Part shown: in pieces, positions 35,596 through 46,233 of the stretch
Layout: every line of letters starts with the position of its first letter
Numbering within the stretch: the stretch's first letter is position 1
NCBI GenBank assembly: GCA_037367355.1
Contig: CM074696.1
Span: forward strand, 1,736,001 to 1,800,000
DNA length: 64,000 nucleotides
Source: Neoscytalidium dimidiatum
Lineage: Eukaryota > Ascomycota > Dothideomycetes > Botryosphaeriales > Botryosphaeriaceae
Direction: 5' to 3'
Notes under the pieces: model-generated
Database searches by the model: none
Seen by the model: only the letters and a program-made list of their open reading frames with translations
What the model was told of the DNA's origin: nothing
Translations under genes and position numbers: made by a program

Positions 35596-37018
35596 ATGCC
35601 GCTGTCCAGTGCAGTCATCGCCGAAGCCGAGTGTCTACAGATTCCTGGCCTCCCGGAGTGTTATATCGTGTTCGGCGATCAGACAGAACTCCAGGTTAAT
35701 CCAGTTCGCATGATGTTGTTGTCTCCGATAATGTCTACGATCCTCCATCCTTACCTCGTGGACCTTCGCAACGGCAAAGAGCAACACATCACAGCATTTC
35801 AAGACGAGGATCCCAAGACAATGTCCTTCCTGGTGTCTGCCCTACACGGCCACGCCGAGTTCCCAAATCCTCTTAGCCTCCAATTCATCCAGGACGTAGC
35901 GCTTCTCGTCAACAAGTTCGAATGCGCCGAAGCAATGGACTTACTAAGCGCGATGTGGATCACTGCCCTTGTGGTTTCTGCCGATAAAGAGGATTCGCCC
36001 ATCGACTGGACGCATAAGATGTGCGACATTGTCAGCATCGCCTACTACCTCGATTCTCCCGCAAACTTCTCACTGATTACGCAAAAGCTCATCATGCACT
36101 CCGTCGTCGACTTTACCGAGGGAGGCAATCCCAACTATAGTGCCCCGACGCAGGTCTTTAGTAAGTGTCCCGACTACTTGTCTACCGAAGGTCCTGATTC
36201 TACCCGCAGCAACAATCGATAAAAAGAAGCGTGACCTGTACAACAAGCTCCTTCGCGGCCTCGACGCCGCCGTGAACAACTTCATGGCCTGTCTTACCTC
36301 AGCATGCACCAACTGCACTATGGTTACCTCTAACGGCGTCAACTGTGCTACGAAGTACTTGGCTACCTATGGCCAGGAGTTCAGGCCCCCCAACGCACCA
36401 TATGATCTGGGCAAACTCATAGAACTAAAGCTGAGGAACCTCGTTGAGAAAGATGCCAAGGCAATCGTTCGCGCTGTGCTTTGTCAAGTGTGTAAAGCAC
36501 ACGCGATCCTCAATCTGCAAAACCTTGTCACGGCATTGCAGGATGTGGGCACGGAGGTCGAGGTCGAGGTCGAAGGCATATGCCTTGACTGCTTGAAATC
36601 ATCTATCGGCCACAAGGATAAAAGCACTCCCTGTCGCATCCTTCACGATGCTTGTCCTCCCCGAGAGGAGGGCGTTGGCTACGGCGACGACAACGATGGT
36701 GACAGTAATTTCGACGGCTTCAACAATAGCTGCCGCAATATTGAACGCAACGAGAATGACGAGAGTGATGGCAACTACATCAGCCGTGGCGATAACGCCA
36801 ACAGCGACAGCTTCAGCAACGACAGCGACGGGGAGTGCGGGGTTGAAGTCACTGTCGCGGCTGATTGTCATAACTCCTACTCTCCTGACAATGATGGTCA
36901 TATCAGCATTAGCACTGTTTCCAGTGGCGAGCAAGCTGACGATGAGGCTAGTACTGAGAGCGCTATTGATCCAGATGATCTCAACGGCGATGATGATGCG
37001 GATGGAATTGATGAATAA
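35596..37018 (+). CDS. BTB-domain protein with Cys/His module and acidic tail (BTB2), 457 aa
   Basis: The BTB region is recognisable from CYIVFGDQTELQVNPVRMML and the BACK-like segment DVALLVNKFECAEAMDLL. The C-terminal half has C-x2-C (LCQVC), then 29 residues, then GICLDC ... PCRILH, giving C-x2-C-x13-C-x3-H. Unlike its paralogues it continues for about 120 residues in an Asp/Asn/Ser/Gly-rich tail (GYGDDNDGDSNFDGFNN and similar). Exons are 35596-36160 and 36210-37018, in phase for 458 codons. The role is probably in protein-protein interaction. The tail resembles an expanded low-complexity region and may be polymorphic. The two copies that follow lie on the same strand. Confidence 0.78.
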
Positions 37019-37635
37019 GCGAGGTGAGCTGCTTTCTTTTCAACGGATGGCATTGGAAGAGGAAGCCCAATGTATACAAGGTAGAATTCACGCAGCTCGT
37101 GCGTATAGCGGAAGTTAGGCTTTAGGAAATTACAAGATGCACCGAGAATTTGAAGCCTTGACTGAGGGTACGTTCTGTCCGGAGGTTGGCAAACAGAGTG
37201 TAATATCGATTATTCTGGATACAGCTGCTAAATGGAAACATCACTGCCGTCTTTCCAATTAATGCATGCTGCGATAATTAATCGAAGGAGAGCGGGCGTG
37301 CAAAACCAGCTGATAGTAATCATATGGTGTTGAAGCAGTCGTCCGGAGGCAAATGTTAAATGAGAATGGTGAAATTCACGTCCGGAAGACTGCGCTGACT
37401 GCCTATGAGCCGTTATTAACACAAATATTTGTACTTCTGCTAAAATTCCATGGCTTATTTGCGGTGGCGTTGCACTAAACTGCTGTATGATTCATTCACG
37501 CGTAAAGAAGGACGGGCTTGCCACCCTCCGCTGGCCGAGTACATTATATTCCTTTCTCTCAGCCCACCTGGACCCTTCCTCCAAATTTCTTAACCCCCTT
37601 GCCTAATCAACACAACGTTTCGTACGCAACCCTAC
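37019..37635. other. Intergenic region between BTB2 and BTB3
   Basis: About 615 bp with one palindromic repeat at 37329-37399 and no gene. Confidence 0.5.
37329..37399. repeat. Palindromic repeat copy
   Basis: The left arm GTTGAAGCAGTCGTCCGGA (37329-37347) pairs with TCCGGAAGACTGCGCTGAC (37381-37399), 14 of 19 positions complementary. The left arm is nearly identical to the copies at 53.6 and 54.3 kb. Confidence 0.6.
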
Positions 37636-38909
37636 ATGGATCCCACGGAGAATCCGTACTGCGACCACTTTGTGCAGCTCAAGAATGGTGTCATGTTGCC
37701 AGTCAACGCTGAGATGATTGGGGAAGCATCGGATGTCCTGAAAAATAGCATCTCAGAGCTGCAACGGCAGGTCGGAGAGTCTTTCAGCTCCAAGTTCGCA
37801 TTGATTTCTACATTCAGAGATGACGACCCTGAAGCTGCCACTCTTCTTCTCAGCGCAATCCAAGGCCGTCTCACTCCTGTCGAGCCGCCGTTTCTCTCGA
37901 CATTGAAGGAACTCGCCGTCCTCATCCACAAGTACAACTGCGCTGAATATGTTGACCATGTCACTCATGTCTGGGTCTCCAAGTTTAGGCACCAAGCGGA
38001 GGCTTGCGAATGGAACCGCGAGGAGTTCAGCGGCGACGAGTGCGCCTTCGAGAATCTTCTTATCATTGCCTATCTAGTTGATAACCCGGAAGAATTCTAC
38101 CAAATCAGTAAGTATCTTGTCTTGATTGACAGAGATGACTTCTACACCTTTGGCAAGCTCATGGTCAACGTTCCTGTAACACTCATTTGTAAGTACACCA
38201 AACCTTTTCACGTGGAACTGAGATGACTACGGATCAAACAGCGGTCATGATTCACATGAAGAACCGTATCCAATACGCGCTAATGTGCGCTCTCAACACG
38301 AACATGAACGAATTCATGACTGCTCTTTCCATTAGCGCGAAGGATTGCTCCGAATCCTGCACCACCGGTATTGCCTGTAGCCTTGCATATGTCGGACAGC
38401 TCTCTGGGGAATTCTTCCCCATTGAACGCAAGTTTGCTTACCTCTACGACACTCTCATCCTCTTGAGGAATGAAGAGCGCATAAAAGCGTGGGTTTACAG
38501 CTTCATTCAGCGCCATCTATGCGAAAAATGCTGGCTCAGAGCTCATGACTACGTTGGCCTCCTCGTGTTCCATCTCAAACAGGTCGGCTCCAACATTGAA
38601 AATGAGCTGGCAAAGGGTATTTGCTTGGACTGCATTAGGACAGACGGATCCTGCTACCCGCACTGTAATGTCAAGCACAAGCAGGATCTTATCCCCGTTG
38701 TCCCTGTGCCACCGCGCACAAAACTCAAGGCGAACAACGAGGTCAAAGTTCATCCCACGGGTTCCGGCAGCACCAGCCCCGATAAGGCAGGGGAAAAGGA
38801 GGGCAAACCCAGAATTTTGGGTCTGTTCGACACTCCAGCCAGCTTTTCTATTCTTAAGAGCACCGGTCTGAGCAATGACGAAGATTATCCCCCCGGTGGG
38901 GAAGAGTAG
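37636..38909 (+). CDS. BTB-domain protein with C-terminal Cys/His module (BTB3), 406 aa
   Basis: The N-terminal half is a diverged BTB fold (DHFVQLKNGVMLPVNAEMIG, then a BACK-like KELAVLIHKYNCAEYVDHVT). The C-terminal half keeps HLCEKC, 30 residues later GICLDC, and then HCNVKH (C-x2-C-x10-C-x3-H). A short Lys/Pro/Gly-rich tail follows. Exons are 37636-38188 and 38242-38909, with the intron at the same relative place as in BTB2. An apparent GTAAGT at 38108 is read through: its translation ISKYLVLIDRDDFYTFG aligns with the paralogues. No signal peptide, so probably cytosolic or nuclear. Confidence 0.78.
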
Positions 38910-39389
38910 CTGAGCCTCACGAGTGTTTGCACTTAGATAAGCTTAAAGTGGGAGTTGTACTACGAAGTGCTGCGGTTTCCGTACCTAGAATATAAAGAAG
39001 TATAAAGGGTAGTTGTTAAGTGCTGATGTTATTTAAGTACGGATAAAAGTATATTCTGGCATCGGTCTTATTAATTGAAGTTGGTTTTGAGAAGTTTCGT
39101 GCTTAACTGGTAAGCTCGTGCCGCCCCTACCTTTCCGACAAATATACGCTACGTGCGGATAACGAACCAGCCGAAAATATTGCCCACAGCTTTATTACTT
39201 CCCTCTCTCAACCGTATTCTCAGCACATATTACTCACTTATACCCCTCACTAAGAGACCATCGCTATCTACATCTTCAACAATCGCCGTCATCGACGTCG
39301 CTTTTGCATTTAATTTGACATGCCAGGCGCAACATCCATTAAAACGATAGAGATCGGCACCGGAAAGTGACGTTACATTTATTCTATAG
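38910..39389. other. Intergenic region
   Basis: About 480 AT-rich bases downstream of BTB3; nothing recognised. Confidence 0.45.
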
Positions 39390-39548
39390 GATCAACGGCT
39401 TCTTCGTGTTCTCTACATTAAGCTTCGCTCGGCCTCTGTCGCCTTTGAGAAGATCTTCAGCCCATGCTGGAGTGAGGGCAAGTACCCCGAATATATGAAC
39501 CATACTTTAATTCCTTCACTTTCGCTACATTGCACCTCAGGGCTTTGA
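39390..39548 (+). pseudogene. BTB-family relic D (BTB core fragment)
   Basis: A 52-codon frame, closed by stops on both sides and lacking an ATG, reads LRVLYIKLRSASVAFEKIFS followed by PCWSEGKYPE. This lines up with the BTB core LRV-x-S-x-L-x-SPVF-x-AMF ... SE of the neighbouring genes. No downstream part of the gene was found, so this is a truncated relic. Confidence 0.6.
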
Positions 39549-40449
39549 TACGGCAGACGGTGGCTGCAGCAGAGACACGTTGATTGGTCATGTCTATATT
39601 GCTTGAGGCGTAAGGAGAAGAAGTACAAAGGGAATCCATGTAAGAATCGGCATGTGGTACCGTTCTGGAGACAACCGAGGACGGCGCTATTTGATCCTCT
39701 TCCATGGTGCCTGCCATTATATCTGAGGCTAGATGACCCATGAAATGTGCCCCTCAGGCCAGGTTCTTGCATTACATCGTTTTACAGTTTAATGGAATCA
39801 CTGTCTAGAATTGAATGGTACACATTTTCTTGTACTGTTGAGCTTAGAAGGGGCGTAGTCAGGATAAGTGTATAACCAAAAGACGCCGTTTAGGGTCTTC
39901 TGCCGGTGCAGTGAATCGAGAACCGAAGGATTTTGAATGAGTAACTTGGCACGAGATTCAGGCTACTCCTTCACTGACTTAAAATTTTTTTTTTTTGGAT
40001 ATACTATAGCCATGGAGCCTTCAGCTGGGAATGAACAGCTTATGTTGTAGTAGGGGAAGGCATAGCCACTTGCTTGCAGTACTAGCTAAGTCATCTGTTT
40101 GGTCAAGTAGATAGCCTCGAGTGCAACAACACAGGAAGGTGGCACTGTAGTACTTAGACATGCATATGTGCATGTTGGCACTTTTACTACTCGCTCTTGT
40201 CTTCTGGTACTCCTTCGCCTGTAGCCCTTTTGGGTGCTTCCGCACTGAGCGCTCTCCCCGTTGTCAGTGATTTCCTTCCGGGCACTCGGTTTGTCTTGTC
40301 AATACAGGCTGCTAACCCATTTTGGCATAGGCGATTTGTTGCTTTTGCCCAACATCCAGCGTCGTCCCTCTGCCGACCACCATTCCTCAACATTTTTTTC
40401 AGTAGCTCGAGCCTCATCAAGTTCAGCATCTGGCATCACCCTTTGAGCT
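39549..40449. other. Intergenic region before BTB4
   Basis: About 900 bp. A T-run lies at about 39987-39996. No coding remnant is convincing. Confidence 0.45.
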
Positions 40450-41532
40450 ATGGCTGACTCTCCTTCTGATCGTGCTCCAAAGCGCCAACGGACAGGATCT
40501 CTTGTCGAGAAGTCACCAACGTCATCTACTCCGCCATCGATTTCTGCAAATCCCGACACCAGCAGCCCGCTCATCGTACTTGCGCCGACGGGTGATGTTA
40601 TATTCCTCCTAAACAATGGTGTCAGGTTGCGCATCCTCACAGACATTCTCCGTCTCTCCTCGCCAGTCTTTCGCGCCATGTTCAGCGAGCACTTCAGCGA
40701 GAACCGGAACTTCTCCGCAACCGTTCCAAAGGAAATTCAGCTGCTCGATGACGATCCCAATCGCATGTACTTAGTTCTTAGCTTGCTCCACTATGGATAC
40801 AAGTACGACAATTTGCCCGGAGTGGAAGCTCTGCACAAGTTTGTTCAGTTGGTCCACAAGTACGATTGCCTCAATGCCGTACAATCGACAGCACAGATGT
40901 GGCTCAATCGCCACGTCTCAAAGGCACAAGAATCACACTGCTATCTTATACTTCTCAGCACTGCGGCGTTATTGGATGAAAAGACATCCTTCTACAACAT
41001 CAGCAAGAAAATCATGGTATGCTCCCAGCAGAGCTTGTGTAGCTTTGAGGGTTCTCTCATCCTACCTAATGCTACTTTGATTGCTCTTGCGGAGAGAATC
41101 GCACGTACGAAGACTAAGCTCATAATACGCATGTCGGAAGCTTTCAATGAGCTCACAAAGACTCCAACCGTTATTCATCCGGACAATAACCAGGAGAAGC
41201 CGTGCGAATGCAAGAAGAACCTATCGAGCAGGCTATATAAAAGAATGAGAACGCTTCTGACTGCAGGAAAAAGCTTACAATGCCTGATCGACATGTTCGA
41301 GCCCCAAAGCTTCAATTATATGTGGGAACAGAGCTCGCGCGGAGACAACAGTACCTGCCAAAGTTGCAAGGCAAGCCCAGGTATCAGAAACAGCCTGCGA
41401 GGAAAACTCGAAGAAGAAGCGATGAAGACTGTATATGAACTGGAGGGGTTATGCTTCGATTGCCTCAACAACAATGGTCAGCCATCCGCGGCACATCCTT
41501 GCGTCATCAAACATAAGCAGCCACTATACTAG
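40450..41532 (+). CDS. BTB-domain protein with C-terminal Cys/His module (BTB4), 360 aa, no intron
   Basis: After a basic, Ser/Pro-rich start (RAPKRQRTGS, a possible nuclear signal) comes a clear BTB domain (GDVIFLLNNGVRLRILTDIL, SSPVFRAMFSEHFSENRNF) and a BACK-like segment (KFVQLVHKYDCLNAV). The C-terminal half has the C-x2-C pair STCQSC. After 28 residues comes GLCFDC and then PCVIKH (C-x2-C-x12-C-x3-H). The protein ends seven residues after the motif begins its last turn. It is one uninterrupted frame, whereas BTB1, BTB2 and BTB3 each have one intron. BTB4 is the best-kept example of the domain order. Confidence 0.8.
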   Translation: MADSPSDRAPKRQRTGSLVEKSPTSSTPPSISANPDTSSPLIVLAPTGDVIFLLNNGVRLRILTDILRLSSPVFRAMFSEHFSENRNFSATVPKEIQLLDDDPNRMYLVLSLLHYGYKYDNLPGVEALHKFVQLVHKYDCLNAVQSTAQMWLNRHVSKAQESHCYLILLSTAALLDEKTSFYNISKKIMVCSQQSLCSFEGSLILPNATLIALAERIARTKTKLIIRMSEAFNELTKTPTVIHPDNNQEKPCECKKNLSSRLYKRMRTLLTAGKSLQCLIDMFEPQSFNYMWEQSSRGDNSTCQSCKASPGIRNSLRGKLEEEAMKTVYELEGLCFDCLNNNGQPSAAHPCVIKHKQPLY

Positions 41533-41937
41533 CTAAGATCGGAGTTACCGTAAGATTTACCACAAGCCCTGAAAGGCTTAGCAAATGGTGAAGGTTTGAC
41601 TGGATGAAGAATTGCGGCGCTGTTCACAACTGAACGTGGAACAAGAGGCCCTTTTGGCTACATTCTCACCACACGATGACGGTCAGAACAACAAAAGCGT
41701 TTAAGCATGATATTACAAGGGAGCAATACTTTTCTTTCCTCTTTGACAAGGGATATCACCAGAAATTCAAGATGCAGTAGATAGCTTATAAATAATTGAG
41801 TGGAAAGTGGCATTGATAGTGTAGTGAGGTTGATTACGGGTGAAGCGCTAGCTCGAAGTGGTAAAAGCGAGGAAATTGGGCACAGAAGCCATCTACACCA
41901 CACCCATAAAAAGTCGACTGGCAAAACCCATTACACA
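41533..41937. other. Intergenic region, nothing recognised
   Basis: About 400 bp of 3' flanks between BTB4 and the uncertain minus-strand gene. Confidence 0.45.
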
Positions 41938-42590
41938 TCACATACGGCCCTCCCGCGATAGACGTATGAAGTTCAATACAACCTCGTCATCATTCCTATT
42001 CAGCACCTTTCGGGGCTTCTCGTGGAATAAAACGCCCTCTACTGGAAAAGCACAGGTGAATGTCCGTGCGGAAGTGACGCGGGGCCTTGCTTTCACGCTC
42101 GAAAATGAAGACTTACCCAGCTTTGATTTGGCACGAACGTGCTCGGTGGTCGACGTCCCAGCTCGATCCCGCCTTGATGCCTTCTGTCTCCACGCTGCGG
42201 CACAACCTCCGGGCGCTTTTAGTTCGTCGCGCCATGACCTAATGAGATACTTAGCTCGTCGGGCAGCATCAGCGCGGCTGACGGCAGTGCGGAGGTCGAT
42301 GCCTTTCCCGGAAGTCTGTTGATCACTGCCGGCGCGAGAGGCGTCAGCCAGTGCCGAGACGCCTTGTTGAAGTGCTGACGGAGGCGGGCGATGCGCAGGT
42401 ATACGAAGCAACTGGTTGGGTGACAGGAGAAGGAGGGCTGACGGGGCCAGCGGAAGGAGGAGATGGTGGGCTCGGCAGCGGATGTTTGCAAGCGAGAAAC
42501 ATGGGCAGTAAGGAGGGCGGCAGAAGCAGCCTCAGAGGCCTGCTCAGCAGCGCCATTTTTCGCGGGCGATTGGCGCGGCTGCAGTAGTGG
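41938..42590 (-). CDS. Uncertain minus-strand gene candidate with one clear intron
   Basis: A minus-strand frame of 150-odd codons ends at 41938 with GVLFHEKPRKVLNRNDDEVV. It contains a convincing intron at 42042-42116 (GTAAGT donor, CTTTTCCAG acceptor, 75 nt, in frame). A charged segment (TAVSRADAARRAKYLIRSWR) faintly recalls TFIIS N-terminal-type helices, but this is weak. No ATG is found in that frame. The start must lie in an upstream exon in another frame, for example MALLSRPLRLL near 42557, and no junction could be fixed. The 5' limit is therefore a guess, and no function is assigned. Confidence 0.35.
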
Positions 42591-42711
42591 TGGTAGTGGT
42601 GGTGGTGTGGCACGGCAGGCGTCTGCGGGTCGTGCTCGTTGTCACAGCAAACGGCGTGGAGGAAGGCGTGTTGCAGCAGCAGTGGCAGGCAGGCAGGCAG
42701 GCAGGCAGGCG
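42588..42711. repeat. Simple repeats (GGT)n-like and (GGCA)n
   Basis: A GGT-rich tract at about 42588-42606 and seven GGCA units at about 42683-42711. Likely length-variable microsatellites. Confidence 0.7.
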
Positions 42712-43182
42712 GCCAGCTGAGGTGCGGAGGGCAGGGTCCTGGCCATGGAGGGCGTGGAGGGCGGCGGCTCGCGGGACGCGTTGCCTCGGGGCCACATCCC
42801 CAAAAATGCCAAAATTAGGCTTCTCGTGCACGGACTGGATCGACTGTGCGCCCCTTGCGTGCTACTCAGCGCTCTCCAGCAAGAGCCCCCCGCTGCCGCC
42901 AGCTCCCTCTTATCGAGGCCAGAGCTTCCCTTCCTGCCGCCAGCCTTCTCCGCACCCCCCCAGCCCTAGAGCCAGCCATCCACCTTCATCTGCCGCACCT
43001 TGCACTCCTGCTCACCCTACCTCCCGCTCCACGCTCTCACCTCACTCGTCCTCTCTCTTACCTTTCCTGCATCTCCCTATCGCGCGTCTCGTCCACGCGC
43101 TCGTCCTCTCCAGCTTCCACCAACCACCAGCCACCAACCCGTGCTTCGCGTCGCCCACCTCATCTCCCCTCCCCTCGCTATA

Positions 43183-44233
43183 ATGTCGACGCGCAAGAGG
43201 AAGCAGGAGGCCGAGGAAGAAGAAGAGCTCGTCGCTCTGCCCTCCGACGAGAGCGAAGAGGAAGAGGAGTAAGTCACTGACGTCATTTCTTTCTCCGCTC
43301 TTCGTCAACCTTCACGTCGCACGCGTCTGCAACGACATCAATTGATGTCGCGCAAACCGCGCGATCGCGTTCTTGCTCTCTTCTTGTTGCGCAGAGACGT
43401 GGTTGCGTGCGCATCGTCAAGGTGTCAGCAGAGCTCGCGCAGCTCTGCTGAGGCGACGATGCGCAGATGGCCGTGGCGGTCGGAGCTCTCTCCCTCCCCA
43501 AGCTTCGACCGCGCTCTCCAAGCTCCTGCGCGTTTTCCTCTGCCCTTGTTTGCAATTTCCATGCAACGTGTTAACATATTGAGAGCGTGTTGCGCGTTCG
43601 GATTTCCCTTCCTTTTTTCTTTTTCGTTTTTTTGTCCGGGATTTCGCTCGTCGCGTTTCCTTTCCGCCGGCTTGGCCTCCTTGCTTGCCGCAAGGCTGGG
43701 GTCTAACGACTTACAGGTACGAAGACTCCGAAGCCTCCTTCGACGAAGAGGACGCATCTGAAGACGATGAAGAAGTCGAAGAAGAAGGTAGCGTCTCCTG
43801 CCCATGCTCTGGTTCTGCCTCTGCGCCTCCCGCCTCCTCCCTCCTTCACCATCCGTTTCTCCGCCTAAAGCTTCTCCTACCTCGATGTCGAAACCCACGC
43901 TAACTAACTTTTCTCCTTCCAGCTGAGCCCAAACCTAAGAAGCGCAAGACCGCCAAAGACGCCAAGGCCGAAGCCGCTGGTGACGAAGACGAAGAAGAAC
44001 CCGAAGCCGTCGCGACCGACGAGGAAGAAGCCGGCAACGGCGAGGTCGCCGCCGCCGCCGCCACCGAGGGCGCCGATGAGGAAGAGGAGCCCGAGGCTGC
44101 CCCCGAGGAGGCTGAGGACGAAGCTCCCGCCGATACTGCGGGGAAGGGCGGCCCTGCAGCCGCGGCAAAGGCGGAGAAGGTCGCTGAGGTGCCCAAGGAG
44201 GCGGAGCTTAAGGAGGTCAAATCTGAGGCGTAG
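43183..44233 (+). CDS. Acidic, nuclear-type low-complexity protein, 155 aa
   Basis: The protein starts MSTRKRKQEAEEEEELVALP, so it has a basic cluster at once. It then alternates Glu/Asp/Ser-rich stretches with a second basic cluster (KPKKRKTAKDAK) and an Ala/Glu-rich tail. Composition resembles acidic histone-chaperone-like or nucleolar proteins, but no domain is recognised. Exons are 43183-43268, 43717-43787 and 43923-44233, in phase for 156 codons. The first intron (43269-43716, GTAAGT ... TTACAG) is 448 nt, several times longer than its neighbours' introns. The leader before the ATG is strongly C/T-rich, suggesting robust expression. Confidence 0.72.
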
Positions 44234-44918
44234 AGCTTCGGATGAATAGCTCCTTTTTGTGCCGCCATTCCTGCGCGCATCTGGTCGCGAGTCTTTGCAT
44301 TGCGACGTTCGAGCAGCGGCCTGTATCGTTGCTACTGAATGTCGCTGGGAATGCCTGTTGTATTGTATGTTGCGTGGCTTTTTGCTTTGATATAGTCCGA
44401 TATACACGAATTTTGATGCCATTTATGATTCTGCTACATGAGCTTGGAGAGGCACTGCAGCTTTCGCTCCAATCACAGTAGTTGCGCACACAAGGATTTT
44501 ACACCTAGCAAACTCATGACAGCGGCATGATTGTTCGAGCGAATCATCACTTTAACAGACATGGGTATTTTGACGAGGCTGAGACGAAGACCGATTGACA
44601 AGGGCTGGATTGGATATATGGTGAGTGGATACTGCTGCAAGGCTCCCTAGCTTCCGTGGCTGAGTACAGGTACATGCATGCTCCCCGCTGTCGTCAGATC
44701 TCAGTGTTTTTCAGCTTTTTCCATCCGCCGTCGCCGCTCTAATCGTAACCAACGCCTTACCGAGAGGAAAACTGCTCTTCTATCTTATATGAAGTGTCGG
44801 CTCACATCTTTCTTGTGCACCACCACATTATCCTCCAAACGCATTGTTCTTCCTACCTGGTAGTACCTTGAGCATTGGCGCCTCGTAAGCCCTGTGACCA
44901 ATTCGAACAGCCTTGTAA
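44234..44918. other. Intergenic region, nothing recognised
   Basis: About 685 bp between an intact gene and the decayed kinase-like gene; only short chance frames. Confidence 0.45.
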
Positions 44919-45960
44919 ATGCTTACAACCCGTAGCTACGAGAGGGCATGCCGTAAGCATCATCCATGGCCTAACTCAATAGACTTTGCGTCTACGCAGT
45001 ACGATCATGATCATGAAGACCGAACTTATATGACTGCGCTACCGCACTGGATCTGGAAAGATGGCTCTCATAAATTCGGCCGAGAGGGATCGGACACGCT
45101 TTTTGATAGTAAAGAAAATTTAGGTCAAGGACCAGTCGGGCTGGTAGAGAAAGTAAAGCTTCCGGGCGTGGCAACCGGCATTGTCAGGAAAAGAATACTT
45201 TTGCGCACAGGCCGACGAGGGGAGGAGATGAGAAAGATCGTGGATAAGAAGACCAACGCCCTCAGCCGGCTGCGCCGTACCCACGTTGTTCGCCTGCTCT
45301 CCAGTTATGAAGACATTTCAATCAAGGGAATACGGTCAATCTGGATACTCATGGCTCCGGTCGGGGAATTAGACTTAGCGGTTTATTTCTGAGATAGGAT
45401 CGAAAGAGTTGGGAGCACAGCAAGCTCGCCAGCTCTGGCTACGATCCTGGTTCACATGCTTGGCTTCAGCTTTATGCTATATCCATGGTCAGGGAATCCG
45501 GTACGAGGACATAAAACCTTCCAACATTGTTCACCGCGGAAGCCAAGTATTCTTCACGAATTTCAGCTCCTCGACGAGGTTTACAGTTGGAGAGACGACA
45601 TCCACCAAGAGCCAGGTCAGGACGTCAGCAACATATGCCGCCTCGGAGACCCGGATATACACTTCCAAGAAAGAGCCTGCATGAGAATGAGATGTTGCGC
45701 GATGGAAACAGCTGACGAGGCCCACTTAGGAAGAATTTCGCCGTTAGCGCTCGACGCCCTGCAAATTCTTCCTATTTTTCTGATATCTTTACGCTGCCTG
45801 ACCGGCATTTATACTACAGAAAGCCTATTATATGGGATCCTGGGCGGGTGGAGACATGAGAATAGAAATATCGCAACTACTGAAATCCAGCCTACGCAAG
45901 AGAACAGACGGAGATGGGCGCATTCCAAATTCCAGGATAATGATAGTGAGGAGCCTTAGT
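44919..45960 (+). pseudogene. Decayed serine/threonine kinase-like gene
   Basis: The first frame (44919-45392) shows a kinase N lobe: a glycine-loop-like LGQGPVGLVEKV, KTNALSRLRRTHVVRLL and the hinge-like WILMAPVGELDLAVYF, then a TGA. The second frame (45409-45684), shifted, carries RYEDIKPSNIVH at the catalytic-loop position and FFTNFSS where DFG is expected. The usual HRD and DFG residues are therefore changed as well. The C lobe continues only as scattered pieces in other frames up to about 45960. Two or more disabling shifts make this a pseudogene rather than an active kinase; a short N-lobe protein cannot be excluded. Confidence 0.65.
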
Positions 45961-46233
45961 TCTAAGGCGTTGCTGGCCACCCAGGGCACTGTTGCAGAAA
46001 GTGTTTTTCTTGGTTACAGCGCAATTGAGGAACGGTGCTCTCACCCAGCCATATGGGATCCATGAAATTGTTTCGACGAATATGACCGCAGATATCATCT
46101 TGATATCACATTTTGGATCTCAGGATTGTCCAAAGGAGACTTGCAGGTGGCAAGAGGCATGCAATTTGGCTGATTCGTCGTCCTGATGGTACTATCTCTT
46201 TCATTTTTATAATGAAACCCTTGATGTCGCCTC
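45961..46233. other. Short gap between two decayed genes
   Basis: No recognised content. Confidence 0.4.

Noticed and set aside
38108..38138. Apparent intron donor GTAAGT in BTB3
   Set aside because: The read-through translation aligns with the paralogues, and the would-be intron would be only about 26-30 nt.
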